NCBI GenBank assembly: GCA_964016875.1
Contig: OZ024726.1
Coordinates: forward strand, 29,563,503-29,627,502
Source: Fallopia convolvulus
Lineage: Eukaryota; Streptophyta; Magnoliopsida; Caryophyllales; Polygonaceae
Length of the DNA stretch: 64,000 bases
Reading direction: 5' to 3'
Part shown: piece by piece, positions 34,345 through 46,984 of the stretch
Layout: the number at the start of each line of letters is the position of its first letter
Position numbering within the stretch: the first letter of the stretch is position 1
Notes under the pieces: generated by a model
Told to the model about the DNA's origin: nothing
What the model saw: the letters and a program-made list of their open reading frames with translations, nothing else
Databases searched by the model: none
Made by a program: the position numbers and the translations under genes

Positions 34345-37300
34345 TGTAACACCCCTATTTTTACATTGGGTATTACCGCCAGTGACCTCGGATTTTACCG
34401 TCCAAAGTCACCCAAGGCTTTTATAATGATATAGAACGATAAAATGCGGAAATAAACATAAATATATAAGTTATATAAGTAAAAAGGTGCTCTCGAAAGA
34501 GACTTTGTTTGTACAAATCATCTTACAGTGCTTTTAAACATAATGCTTGTTCGGAAATGAAACACAAAACCAACTTGTCCTTGAAACATAACGAAAGTAA
34601 AACAAAATGATATGAGAAGTACATCTTGAAAATCCTCGTCCTTCCTTCGTCTTCACTTCACGCCTTGATGGGATTCCTAGATTCTGACATAATTCGCGAG
34701 GGGCGAGAGAATGCCAGGCAAACATGCGGAAAAGAAGAATTAGTCTAAGAGACTAAGCAAGCGGGAATGGAACTTCCCGAGGGTATTTTGGTAATTTCAA
34801 GTATTATCGAAAGAGATATTAGGGTTGTGTTTACGATGAGGCTTATTTATGTGGGGCTTAAGTACTACAAAGGAGAGCATATCATAAGCGGAGATAGCTC
34901 GATAACGGGAGAAGAGCTACTAGATTGTAGACTTCTTTTGGAATCGAAAGTATGTTGGGAACATTATTAATTCATACAAGTTAAAAACCTCTCGTGCCTT
35001 GAGCGGACCGAGAGCCGGATCGATCATTTGAGACCGGTCCGGTTTTGGTATCTTAAATGTGCATTGGGCACTTATCTTGTATAGTGACGAAAGGTATTCG
35101 ATTTCGTTAATGATTTTTAATAGAAAGTGGTGGGACTCGGATGACCCGAGCCACCGAGGGAAAAACACAGTTTCCCGGCACTTAGCTAGAGTGCGCTCAT
35201 CCCTCCTTGCAATCGGAGCGGATCTGATCATGATCCCGAAAGTCGTACTTCAAACACGTAGGCACTTACGACTTAGTAGGGTTATATAGAGGCGTTGGTT
35301 ATTCCGCGCCCCTCACTAGTTTATTCCATGTTGATCTCTGAACGAGACCATAACAACCAAGGCCAACAATCATACTAGCATAAATAGTCCTATCAAATAA
35401 TAATAGCGAACTATACTAACAATGGTCGTTATATCTAACAATCGATATTTCCTAGGTTCATTCGTTATTTAGCACACAAGTTGTTCCCAACATCGAGAAT
35501 TTTACGGAAATGAAATATAAAGGTCACAAGGGGAAATTCCACTTGCCTTAGCTTTTACGATTGTGTACGAACGAACGAACGGAAGTCGTTGACTTTACTC
35601 GGAACGGAGACTCGATCTATCGACACGAGAGGTACGAACGAACTTTAATAAGAATTTCTTTAATTCTTCTAAAGTTTTAAACATCTCTTATGTTCTTTTT
35701 ATAAGAGAATTAATTTCTAAATTATTATAATAATAATTTAGGTGGAGATGAATAAAATAATAATATTCCTTATTATTATTTTATATTGGTAATATCCTTG
35801 TATTTCTTATAGATTCTTATTCTTAATATTTAAACATTTTCATTCTGGAAAACCAATAATTTCCTTATTTAATTTATTAAAATATTCTTTTAATTTTACT
35901 TGCTAACTTCTTAATATAAATAAGCAAGGACACCTTATAAAAGCATATGATATCATATTTTACCTAAAAAGGTATTCTGAATTTACTTCAACCTTAAGAT
36001 TATAAAAGTCTTTTATAACCCTATTAAGATGTTTCAACTTAGAGTTATTATAATATTTTTTTATTTTCAATCATATCCATATAGTACTTTACAATATTAT
36101 TTTCTCCATAAAGAATATTTTATTAATATCCATTATTTTAGTAAGACCTTGTCTAGTTATAAAAAACCATATTATAAAGAGATAAAATAATAATAAGCCA
36201 CTTTCTTAGTAGTTTCCATAACTATAACTTTTCTATTTACTTTATAAGGTAAGCTTTCCAAACTTAACATAATATTAAATTAATCTTATTTATTTTATTC
36301 CCATATTTCTTTCCATCTCTATAGTTTGCATAAAACATGATCATGGATTATAAATATCTTACTTTATACTTATAGTTCATCATTATAATATCTTAGGTTA
36401 TAAAATAATATCTTTTCCATATCTTACAATATCTTTTCATACAAGGCATCCTTTATCTCTTAGCCATATTAATAACATTATATAGAGAGAGAGTGAGGCT
36501 CTGGTGAAAATATTTCTTATGGTGAAAAATGAGAACAATTTGGAACCATTGGATGAGATGCGTGGATGGCTCAGATTTGAAGAAATCTGATTTTAAAAAA
36601 AATAAGAAAAAGGAGATGGCTTCATTTAAGTGGCACGGAAGGTAAATTATGTTAAATTTTATTGGCAAGACAAAAATGCCCTTCTCTCACCCATACCCAT
36701 CTTCTTCTCCCTCGTCATTCTCTCGTTGTTCTTTGTATATCTCCTTCCCCGATCTCCGCCTTCCTCATCCATCGATCACTCCAAACAGTTATAAATCAGA
36801 GATTGCACTTTATATATTAATTTGTGCTTGGTTAAGAGTTTCGATCGAATCCAAACTTGTTTATTTTGTTTGGTGAATTTGTGAAATTTTAGTCCTTTAA
36901 TTTCTAGGGTTGTAGAACAATTGCGGAGCTCGACGAACACTCATCAATGGGAAAAAGGTCAGTTCAGACTTGAGATTTATTATGGGAACCAAATTCTCGG
37001 TATTTTAATTTCGTACTAATTGATGGAGAAAGTATGTGGATGGGATTTTGGCATGCCATTTTTCAAGTATGTGAATGTGTGATAATCCTTCAGTTGACTT
37101 ATTTAGTACCCTTTCTCGGGATAGATTGAGTATTATTTATGTGATTGAAATCTAGTTTGAACATATGTATTGTGAATTGAAGTTGTTGGATGAACTGCAA
37201 ACAGTGGCCTGAACAGGGCCTTGCGGTGCACTGGTGTGGCTTTGAGTGTCACGGCTGGCTTACTTTTTTGGAGCTTGTTTGCCTAGAATATTTGTTTCCT

Positions 37301-37438
37301 TCATATTCTAATATAGTTGGTCAAACCTTAGTTGTCTTAAGGAGAAATCCACTAGTCCACTCTCCTTTCTTACATCAATATGTCATAGCTGGCTTATGTT
37401 GGTAAAAAAAATGGAGTTATATGGTTCTAACATTTGAT

Positions 37439-37509
37439 AGCCTATTAGCTCAAATGGTAGAGCAATGTGCATGTGCACATAGATGTGAGTTCAAATCTCA
37501 CATAGGCTA
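37439..37509 (+). tRNA. tRNA-like sequence (degenerate)
   Basis: 71 nt fold as a cloverleaf: acceptor stem AGCCTAT/ATAGGCT with all 7 pairs, D arm GCTC/GAGC, T arm GTGAG-TTCAAAT-CTCAC with all 5 pairs, discriminator A. The anticodon stem ATGTG/CACAT pairs, but its loop has six bases (CATGTG), so no normal anticodon can be read. The A and B boxes each differ from consensus. A tRNA pseudogene or tRNA-derived element rather than a working tRNA. Confidence 0.5.
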
Positions 37510-37549
37510 ATTCTATAAACGCTTTATATACTTTGGTTCGTTATAACTC

Positions 37550-39000
37550 TTCTTTCGGTTCATGATTTTGTAAGCTCGGGTTCATAATAGTTCATCTTAC
37601 AGTTCATGTCTTTTGGGTTCATGACATTTGCTCTTTTGGTTCATAGTAAATTAAAGTTTGGTTCATAATAGTTCATCTTACAGTTCATGTCTTTTAAGTC
37701 ATACATACTAGTTGTAATTTTGGTTCAAAGTACATTAAAGTTTGGTTCATGACTTTTTAAGTTTCAATTTATACTTGTAGGTTGATTAAATACTACCTAT
37801 GATTTTAAATTACATTGTTATGACAATAGTTAACTAGAAGCAATGAAAATCACTACAGGTGCTACACAATGGAAATGGTCCATTTTGAGAAAACAATGTA
37901 AGAGATTGATCCTTGATTACTTACACGGTTCATAGAATTAATTACACGGTTAGTAGTGTTCAACATGAAGGTTCATACTGTTCGACATAAAGGTTCATAT
38001 TATTCAACATGAAGGTTCATAGTGTTCAACATGAAGGTTCATGGATTTTAAATAATTAGTTCATTTAACATAAAATGCATAAAATTTGTAAAGAAGACAT
38101 TCAGCTCATTGGGTTCGATGTGAAGTAAAAAACAACCTTAAAAGAAATTACAATGTAGAAAAGTGATTTGTCAAACACAAAGTAACATAAAAATAGACAA
38201 CTTAATCCCCAAAACACATAACAACTACTAAAAAGACAAATAGAGAATTGGAGCTTCAATGTTCAATCTTGAGAATGAAATAAGAACAATCTTGTGATAA
38301 GTGAATAATGTAGGTGTCACTAGCTTCATCATGATCATCCAATGGAACTCCATCAACATTCTCATCATTATCAAGACCCTTTAATGAAACTCCATCAATA
38401 CTAGCATCATTATCCGAATGAGACAAGTTAGGATGATCGGAGCTTGATGAACAACCTACAATAAAAAAAGAAAAAAAGTAAGCTAATTTATAAGCAACAT
38501 GGAACACATAATGGACAATAAAAATGTGGGAAAAAAAAACGTTTTTCTATGGTTCACAAATATTGTCATTACGGTTCATAAGATTACAATATAAGGTTCA
38601 TTGAAAATCACAACGCGATTCATGTAAATAACAATAGAATTTGACATAAATTGTATCCAATTTGGTCATTTTTGGTGGATTTGGAAACCAAATGACCAAT
38701 ATCTATTAGTTTACTTCAAATGTTAGGATGACTGGAGCTTGATGAACCCCATCAACACTAACATCATTATCAAGACCCTTCAATTGAACCCCATCAATTC
38801 TATCATCATTATCCAAATTAGACAAATTAGGTTGACCGTAGCTTGATGAACAACCTACAATAAAAAGGGAGAAAAAGAAGAGATCTAGTAAAAATGTGCA
38901 AAATACCGTTTTTCAGTTGGTTCACAAATATTGTCATTTTGGTTCATAATATTAAAGGGAAAGGTTCATTGAAAATAACAATGCAGTTCATATAAAATAA
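37550..39000 (+). repeat. Dispersed GGTTCAT heptamers
   Basis: Some twenty copies of GGTTCAT or AGTTCAT in two groups (37550-38045 and 38565-38985), spaced irregularly at 15-50 bp. They may be protein-binding repeats of the TIR element. Confidence 0.55.
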
Positions 39001-40535
39001 CAATACGAATTTTAAGTGAATCGATCTAACAAAGGCCACAAAGATACTAAATGCTTATTCAAAACAATATCCTACTAGTCAATGTGGATAACTAGTCATA
39101 AACATATACACAAAAGTATCATATTCAACAAAGCATACTAAGCATCATATGTAAACATTCATTTTATCCACAAGGGGGAATTTGAACACTAAAACATCAT
39201 CAATACATGAAAAGGTCTTGCAATTTGTCCACATTATCTTCCTATTCACTAATTAAAACAACAAAAACAATATTCCAAGACAAATTAGCAAAACATGCTC
39301 ATTGAGACATTTTATCAAACACTTTGTGGGCAATCAAATAAGCATACAGATTTTAATTTTAGTTTCTATAAAATTTTGTTTCCAATCCCAAAACCAAGAG
39401 TACAACACAATTCTTCATGATCTCAAGCAACAAAGAATCATAAACAACAACAAATTTAGGAATAATTTGAGAGCAACAAATCATCCACCAAACTAAACTC
39501 TTCTTAAGTATTCTTCATAACCACTTACCTAAATTCATTGTGTCTTCAATTTGGAGTAAGAGTATGGATCGAACGAAGGGAAGATCGAGATCGAAAGAGG
39601 GATGGCATGAAGTCGTCGTCGTTCAGCGTACTAGTCGCCATTCATAACGTAGAGAGTGGAGGAGCAATTTAGGGCTGAAAGGTAAAATTAAAAATAAAAG
39701 AATAGTAAAATGACAAAAGTACCCTTTCATCTTTATAAAAAAAGGAGTGTGAGTGTTGATAGCAGCCCATCTAGACCATTGATCTCACAAAATCAACGGA
39801 TGAGGCTTGTTCTCATTTCTCATGATAAGAATAATTCTCACTTGATCCTCAATCTACTATCACTTCCATATTTTTTTATTATTAAAAACTTATATCTATA
39901 GAAATCTCTACACCTAGAGATATGTTAAACTAATATTTTATTAAATGATAACTTTAGTAATATAACCAACATTAATATATTTATATTCATATAGCTTTTG
40001 AAGACCAAGGTTTAACATTATTCAAATTATTAAATATTCATTAACTTGAATTTAATATTCCATTTACATTAATTTACAACTCTTTTATCCACTTAAGGTC
40101 ATAAACTTATAACCTTATCATTATTAGAAAATTCTTTTATTATTCAAAGCATGCAAGTTGATAAATTAAATACAACCTATTAAAAATACACTTTCCATAT
40201 TTATATTTCCAAATGATTATAAAACCTTCTTATGATATAGAAAGTCCATAATGCCCTTATCGTATTATATCTTTTATGACTAGTGTATACTATTTTATTA
40301 TTATATTATTTTTATCTTATCATAAACTCCTTTTTAAAGACTTGCAACTCCTTCTTATGATATAAAAGGTATTAAGATATATTTTAATATATTTATTCTA
40401 GTCATTTACGTACATAGTAAGTTTCCAATATTATGTTAAAAGTAATTATATCATACTTTCCATATAATATTATCAAGAGAAAATTCTTATCTTATTCAAA
40501 AGGGTTTTCATGTCATAAGATTTATAAATATTTTA

Positions 40536-40686
40536 CTGCCTTTGGCTCTACTGTAACTGATTCCTTTTTTTTTGCCGTGCCTTACCAAGCATCGGATGCC
40601 GTAATCGCAGAAGCCGGATCAACATCATGACAACGGCATTCTGGGATGACAGCCTGGCTCCGGTCCAACGCTGGAGGAGGTCAATC
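40536..40686. other. 151-bp GC-rich insert in the left LTR of D
   Basis: The right LTR runs from ATATTTTA straight into TTTGTTCAAATATT, whereas here 151 bp stand between. They are far richer in G and C than their surroundings, and no target duplication or inverted ends are seen. Filler DNA copied during break repair is one option; I cannot name the source. Confidence 0.6.
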
Positions 40687-42093
40687 TTTGTACAAATATT
40701 ATAATATTGATAGTATATCTTTTCTAACAACTTAGGTCTAGGTCTTTGTTTATGTTATAAACTTTAAGTAATGTACATATACTATTATAATATTCTTTCC
40801 AAGTATATAAAATTAGTGATATTAACCCATTATTTTATTTATAAGGATTTCTATGTCTATTGAGATTTTATTTTATAAAAATAAACATGCATAGTATTAA
40901 TTATTTTTATGCACAAGGGAATTAATAAAATTGGTTTATCTTCCCTAACAACTTAGATCTTTTTATATTTATAATAACGTCCCATATAATATACATATGA
41001 TTTATATTACACTTTCCATGTAATTTATTTAATGATGAAAATACCATTATTTTATTTTAAAAGGATTTCATGGTCTAGGGATATTATTTTATAAACTAAC
41101 ATGCAAGCTAGTTTTATTCAATTTAATTAAGTAGTTATCATATAAATGTGAAAAAAATATTTTATAAATATTTATAATTAGAATATAAGTCGGGAAATTA
41201 TACCGAGCGAAAACGAGAGAGAAATGGTGCACGGATTTCGAGGTGGGAGAATTTGGGCTCTGTTTCTCTTCCTTTTCCTTTCATAATTATTTATAATTAG
41301 AATATAAGTCGGGAAATTATACCGAGCGAAAACGAGAGCGAAATGGTGCACGGATTTCGAGGTGGGCGAGTTTGGGCTCTGTTTCTCTTCCTTTTCCTTT
41401 CATAAAAATTCTGATAGGCTAATAAAAGGTATTTGGGCCTAATAAAAATTTCAGCCCAAAAATTACCCCAATGCATTAGCCCATACTCCTCCTTCTTCCC
41501 TTCTACGTTGGAAATAACAGAGACACAAGATGGATGGACGACGGACACACGAGCACGACCAGGTGGCCGGTGGTGGCAGAAAACTCCGGCGAGGTGGTCG
41601 TCCGGCGTCGCGCGCGGCCCTGGTGCTGGCCCGGACGGAGGTCGCAGGTGGTTGGCGGCCCAAGGAGTGGAGAAAAGAGGGTTTTGGGGATTTTTTCCAA
41701 AAAAATCAGATTTGGGGAAATTGAATTTAGGCTGGATTTTGACAATTTGGAGAGCAATAAGGCTTAGGGAGAGAGTGAAGAGAGATTGTGTGTCTTCTAA
41801 AAGGAGAAATCAGTCCTTTATATAGGAAATTTCATGGAGCTTGGTGATCCATGGCTATGGCATCTCACCAATGGAGACGAGGGAGATGGAAGGGGATTGG
41901 GCAATTGTGTGTTTGTTTGAGAGTGATGTTGAATGATGCAATAAGGCGAGTCTTGCAAGCAATTGAGAGAAGTGAAAGTCCTTGATTCATTCTACGTCAA
42001 ATCAGTCAAGCAAGCTGATTTGATGAATTGGGGAAGAAGAAGACATAAGGGAATAAAAGAATAAAAATTCTTTTAGGTGTAGATGAATTATAA

Positions 42094-42155
42094 TGGCATA
42101 GCGGGTTGGAGTGTGTGTTTGTGATGAGAGGAGCGAGAGGTCTCGGTTCGAGTCC
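42094..42155 (+). promoter_or_regulatory. Pol III-type A and B boxes in the left LTR of D
   Basis: TGGCATAGCGGG (42094-42105) fits the A-box consensus fully, and GGTTCGAGTCC (42145-42155) fits the B box fully, 51 bp apart as in tRNA genes. A T run follows at 42171. The partner LTR has both (52971-53033). A tRNA-derived SINE fossil or LTR-resident tRNA-like unit. Confidence 0.6.
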
Positions 42156-42549
42156 CGGCTCTCAACTCCTTTTTATTTGTTTTGCCTTGAATTATTTTCA
42201 GCCTTGTAATATTCCAATATTAATAAAATTTCGGAATTTAATAACCCTCCATTTTATTTGGTTGATTTTTACACTTTAATAATCCTTTATCATATTTTTA
42301 TAATTAATAATGAAAATTATAAAAATAACTAAATTCTCTTTTTAAGAGAGAAAAAATATATTTAAATACTTATCTGACCTGCATAATATAATTACTGAAA
42401 TTCTTAATTGTCATTGTAATAAACTTTTACGACCTCTTTATAATTTAATATGAGATTATAAAGATTATTAAATTCCCTACTTTAGAGAAAAAAAAATTAT
42501 TGGGATAAATATCCGTTTTATTTTATTTAGAATTTTAGCGGATATTACA

Positions 42550-42562
42550 ATAGTACCCCCTT
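42550..42562 (-). other. Polypurine tract of element D
   Basis: The minus strand reads AAGGGGGTACTAT directly before the LTR start TGTAATATCC. Confidence 0.75.
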
Positions 42563-43990
42563 AAAATTAGTTTCGTCCCCGAAACTAGGAAAGACTTAGG
42601 GCGGTACAAGGTTAACATGGAAAGCTACTAACACTCACAGTTGTGAGGAAACAACAAAGGGTCTAGTACCCCCTTAAAGAACATTTCGTTCTTTAGTTAA
42701 GACGAGTATACAAGTAGAAGAATTACTATTGTATATTAAGGAATCGTTAAATTAGTATATCTTGGAAAGGTTCCCACATTTAAACTTATGTGGTTTAATG
42801 AATCCAATGCAAATGATTTTTATTCCTTGTAAAAATCCTAATTTAGACTTGTCAACGAAGTAGGCTGACGATCAAGCGGTTTATCCATTAGTTTGGGTCA
42901 TACCTACGGATCTTCTGGGTCGTCCTTTCCAGACATAAAAGTTGGACAGTTTATAGCTCAAGCATCCTAATTGAAACGAGCTCTTAAGTGCTTCTAGGAA
43001 GCGAGTAAGAAAATGACTAATCCATTCTATTCTTCTAGAATAGAGTCATTGCGAAAGAATTCTTTTAAGATGGATATTAAGTAAACTTTCGAGACATAAA
43101 TGATGTTTGAATATGTAAGGACCATGCCTTAGAAAGAGAATTTCGAGTTACGATTTCTAAGAAGTTACTACTGGGATAGAGGATGGTTAATTTCCAAGAG
43201 GGAGTAACCATTGTTACGATATCGTATTCGAATATATATTATACTATCAAGAAGTGGTTCGAGCGTCCCTTTATATTATATTATACAGTATTCAAAAATG
43301 TAGTTTTTTCGTAAGCAAGGTTAAACTCGAGGGACTACGTGGTTTCATTCCACCGATGTGATCAGTACCGGGGAGTGATTTCCAACATAATCGCCTAAAG
43401 TGTATATCTTCATAGGAATAAGACCTGAAATTCTACCTCAACCACGTGGCCAAGGTGGAAGGTAAAAGTCCATTCTTATTCACCACCATGAATCTATATT
43501 GAAACTTTTGATTTTTTAGCTTACAATTTCGTTATGGTATAAAGAGTAGCATTTTGAGGCGAACTTAGTAATACTATGAATATGTCATAAAGTTAAATCA
43601 GGGTTTAGCTCGAACTTTCTCTTATATTAAGCTAACGATGGAACACGGTCTTTGGTTTGATACGCAAGGATATAATATGATAACCATAGTCATAATATAG
43701 ATTTCAAAATGAGACACTCTCATGAGGAAGAGTGTCACCGGAATGGTTCGACATTACAATCTACTGTTACGATACAAAAGTGCCTTAAGGGAAAACTAAT
43801 ATGATTACGAAGATTAAACGCGGATAGGGAGGAGGATCCAACTATTCCTTTTGAACATCTGATGCAAAAGGTTTGTCACTGCGGTGCATCTCATAGAACT
43901 ATTGATCTTGACGCTGGGATGTAATCGACCTCTTTCCTTCATCCTGAGTTGTAGACTGCACAAAAGTAGTTCCCTTCATTCCGTTGGAAA
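42563..43990 (-). other. Region of D where pol would be: no pol seen
   Basis: 1.4 kb between gag and the polypurine tract. No RT, IN or protease motif in any frame. Many short frames only. Confidence 0.65.
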
Positions 43991-43994
43991 ACTA

Positions 43995-45143
43995 ATGGTA
44001 TTGGGACACTGTGTTGGAGCGAGTTGGTCCTGACTTATTTGCTGGTCGCCTACAGAATTGGCGGAGATGTCCGTCTCTCCCACAGTTGAAGCACTTCATA
44101 GGATTCTTGGTACAGTTTCGGTTGAGGTGTCCCGGTTCTTTGCAGTTGTGACAGACTATAGAGCCCTTCTTGGTTTCCGAGCCTTGGAATGATTTAGACT
44201 TAGTTGGCTTGGACCCAATCTTGCTCTTCTTTTACCAGCCTGAACTTTGTGGAGAGCCTGGCCTCTTAAATTTGACATTCTCCTTTTCATGAGGTTCTCC
44301 CCAATCTTCTACCCTTGGTGCGGGTTCCTCGAGAAAGGATTTTTCCATGTGGGCCACATCCACGTATTCTCCCAACATCGCGCACTTGCGATAACTCATC
44401 AGAGCTTTTATTTCTGGGCTCAGTAATTCATGGAACCGTTGAATTCTCTCTGCCTTGGTGGGGACTTTCTTTGTGGCATCTCCCATTTGGGGTTTAAGAT
44501 TTGTTGTCTCGGGCATGCTTGACCCACCAATCTTTTGGTAAGGGACCTTATAAAGCTTCTCTTTTCCCCAAATTGTCCAGAAGTGATCCAACATCTTTGC
44601 TTTGAACATTGCCCAATTCAACCATGGTTGTTCCAACAAGTTTGAACTTTCCCACCATTTTCATGCTTCTCCCCTTAGCTGAAGGGAGGCAAGGTGCACC
44701 TTTTCCACTTCTTTGCACTCGAGCGTGCTTAGGAGGCGCTCCATTTGTAAGAACCATCTGACTATCTCGGGGGTTTCTCCCGTACCGTCATAAATGTCTG
44801 GCTTCAATGAAGAAAAAGTTTTCAGGTTCTTGTCACACTTTGAGCAAATTATTGATGAAGAAGTCTGAACGATATTATCCTTTGCATTGGTAGTTTGATC
44901 TCCTCCCGCTAACTTCTTCATGTTGGGCAATGTAGTTGGAACCATCTCATGAGTGAATTGTTCCCTGTGGACTCTTGCAGCTTCGATCCTTAAAGGACCA
45001 CTTTCCTCCGTCCTTGGTGGGCAAGGGGCGTGTTGAAGTGAGTCTTCTTGATTTTGACCAGAGCGCTTAGACCCTTCATCATTTTCCTGAGGCGGATTGT
45101 AAGCAAATGTGCTCCTATTGTTGTTTTCGTTAGCGTTTGCCAT
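43995..45143 (-). pseudogene. gag: gag of element D with two zinc knuckles
   Basis: Starts at 45143 (MANANENNNR). The Gag core is visible as YDGTGETPEIVRWFLQMERL, HLASLQLRGEA, then a TGA (44658-44660, most simply from CGA), KWWES, and ERIQRFHELLSPEIKALM. Beyond another stop (about 44231) the same frame gives two CCHC knuckles, CHNCKEPGHLNRNC (about 44113-44154) and CFNCGRDGHLRQFC (about 44052-44093). This is a Ty3-type Gag; the initiator-Met primer and LTR ends GGGTGTTACA suggest chromovirus (Tekay-like) ancestry. In-frame stops mean this copy cannot make intact Gag. Confidence 0.8.
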
Positions 45144-46186
45144 CTTTTAACGCCGAGATTCTGATGTCCTTCTAATGTCTACAAGGAAGGGATAGTTAAC
45201 AAGGGCAAGAGGACTATTCAACCAAATAACGGAAAACAAAGGTTGGGAAATAATAGCGTCGAGTATGGAAGAGTTACTACTTTAGTTGTGACGAATAGGA
45301 ACAGGTGTCCACTAATTGTCTAAATGATGAAGAAACTTCATGACTCACTAGGCCTATCGGGCAACTTAGCGAACTTATAATCCATTTCCAAACTATCTTG
45401 GTCCTAGCAACTTGTTTTCTAACTTCATCTATCACCGTGTTGACTTATAAAAATGGAAGCGAAGAAAGGTCTATGACGTGGCTTTCACATAGCTTTACTA
45501 TGGTTGATTATTCGGTTGAAGACATCAAATGTCACGCCTAGTTTCCATCTGTTAGTTGAGCAATTCCTACTACTTGGCGGTACATCAGATTTAATATATC
45601 TTTCATTGGTCAGAATCCTCTACCATTCCTTTATTGCTAGATCATTGTTTGTCCCTCACATACCTCTCGATAATCTGTTTCGAGATCGGTTTAAGTGGAG
45701 ACATGTTAGATATTTAGTCGACTAAGCCTTCCATGGCGTCCTCTTTGGAAATTTCTATCTTTCCTTGAGTCACTGGCTTAGTAAGTTTGGCTCTATGAAA
45801 CATAAGTATTACTTTTAGCTGGCATGACTTCTTCTCATTCTTGGTGTGCATGAACTTAGTTTTTATTATAACTATTTTCTGTAAATAGATAACAATTGAC
45901 ATTCATATCGAATATCCGTAATTCTATATTTGAAGAAGGATATAGTTGTTTTTGTTAAATCCCGAGTATAAGCAAGAAATGATGCGCAAGTTTAGAGAAG
46001 AGAGAAAAATTTTTATTAGAACTTTTATGGAAACGGATTACAAAAGGCTCTATATAATAAGCCATTACACTAGGGACGGAACAAAGCTACTATCGACCTG
46101 ACTATTCAAGGACAAAATGAATAGTCGAGTTAAGTGGACTACTTAGAGTTTCACACTGCTTAATGATAAACAATCGAATTTTAGCC
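45144..46186 (-). other. Spacer between ORF1 and gag of element D
   Basis: 1.04 kb on the minus strand without a supported frame. Probably intron or leader between the two genes. Confidence 0.5.
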
Positions 46187-46876
46187 CTATGGTGTGCTTA
46201 GGAAACAGTAGTTGTCCAAGAATCCTTCATCGAACAAACTTTCATCGAGGGCACCTCCTTCGTGGTTCAACAATAATTGGGCTTGCTCGATGTGTCGACG
46301 GGTTGTAGCTGTATAGCCACGGTTGACTTCAATACGAGCATGGAGTTGGGCGTCCTCGTTTTGGTATGACCTCATTTCATCCAACCACACTTCCTTGCGT
46401 TGAATGAGGTAGTCGTACTTTGGTTGACGAACCCTTGTTGGGTTTAGGCTATTGATTGGAGATGGGTTTCTTGTTTGACCATTTGCTTGGTGATGGGATG
46501 ACTCTCCCTGAGTCCAGTTAGCCCATCCATCCACTTGATAGGTCATTGGAACTTGACTTCTGATTTGGTGACGTGGAGTCTCCGTCATGTGTCCCCATGG
46601 ATGATATCCCGAGAATTCTTCCTCAGTGATTTTCGGACTTGATTGGCCGTGAAGTGAATTATTAACTTCTCCCTCGGGGTATGCTTCTTCAAGGTTCTCT
46701 TCCTCGAGATTCACCTCGGGTGCATTTTCATGCATTTCCTCTTGTAGTGCTAGTTCGGGGTTGTCCTCGGGGTATCCATTTGGCAAAAATGGGCATTGAG
46801 CGAAAGCCTCATCAACCTCTTGAGCGGCCTTTTTGGCTTCATCCCTGATTCGGGTTAGACTTCTAGTGAGTACCAT
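46187..46876 (-). CDS. Extra ORF upstream of gag in element D, unknown function
   Basis: 229 codons from ATG at 46876 (MVLTRSLTRIRDEAKK); an in-frame ATG at 46984 would add 36 residues but starts in AT-rich leader. The N-terminus is helical and charged, the middle acidic (about residues 50-95, many Glu), then Gln/Ser/Asn-rich, and the C-terminus contains helical repeats around RHIEQAQLLLNHEGG. It is intact, unlike gag. Ogre elements also have an ORF before gag, but with another primer. I recognise no domain. Confidence 0.6.
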   Translation of the reverse strand: MVLTRSLTRIRDEAKKAAQEVDEAFAQCPFLPNGYPEDNPELALQEEMHENAPEVNLEEENLEEAYPEGEVNNSLHGQSSPKITEEEFSGYHPWGHMTETPRHQIRSQVPMTYQVDGWANWTQGESSHHQANGQTRNPSPINSLNPTRVRQPKYDYLIQRKEVWLDEMRSYQNEDAQLHARIEVNRGYTATTRRHIEQAQLLLNHEGGALDESLFDEGFLDNYCFLSTP

Positions 46877-46984
46877 TTCTGTAGAGGAGAAGAAGGCGTT
46901 TATATAGAAGATCCTTGAGTCTATGTGACGAAGATATTGGAAGGAAGTTTTGAAATTTGAAAACGAAATTTTCATTTTAAACAC

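Larger units (their letters stand above)
36485..39889. mobile_element. TIR-bearing DNA element in the left LTR of D (unclassified, MULE-like?)
   Basis: 3.4 kb absent from the right LTR, which instead has a (TA)n tract at this site. The inverted ends share TGAGG(C/A)TC...TTCTTAT...GAAAAATGAGAACAA (left about 36494-36540, right about 39805-39851). Possible duplication TTATAT. No full transposase. The minus strand has exon-like pieces: an ATG exon near 39650-39535 ending ATTTAG|GTAAGT, and an acidic Asp/Ser-rich stretch at 38256-38460 that is partly repeated at 38735-38860. Holds a tRNA-like sequence and many GGTTCAT units. Confidence 0.6.
34345..42549 (-). repeat. Left (3') LTR of element D, with two insertions
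   Basis: 8.2 kb including a TIR element (36485-39889) and a 151-bp insert (40536-40686). Otherwise collinear with 47976-53427. The minus-strand TATA box CCTATATAAAGG lies at 41815-41826. The stretch 41450-41760 is GC-rich leader DNA, open in several frames but not coding. All other parts are AT-rich without genes. Confidence 0.88.

Noticed and set aside
35059..35289. Paired frames at 34767-35289 and 48392-48914, conserved between two copies
   Set aside because: Conservation is explained by the LTR pair of element D; frames are short, overlap on both strands and have no motif.
41433..41825. Overlapping Arg/Pro/Gly-rich frames on both strands (and the same at 52299-52702)
   Set aside because: They lie in the GC-rich transcribed leader of both LTRs of D, open in up to five frames, with no motif.
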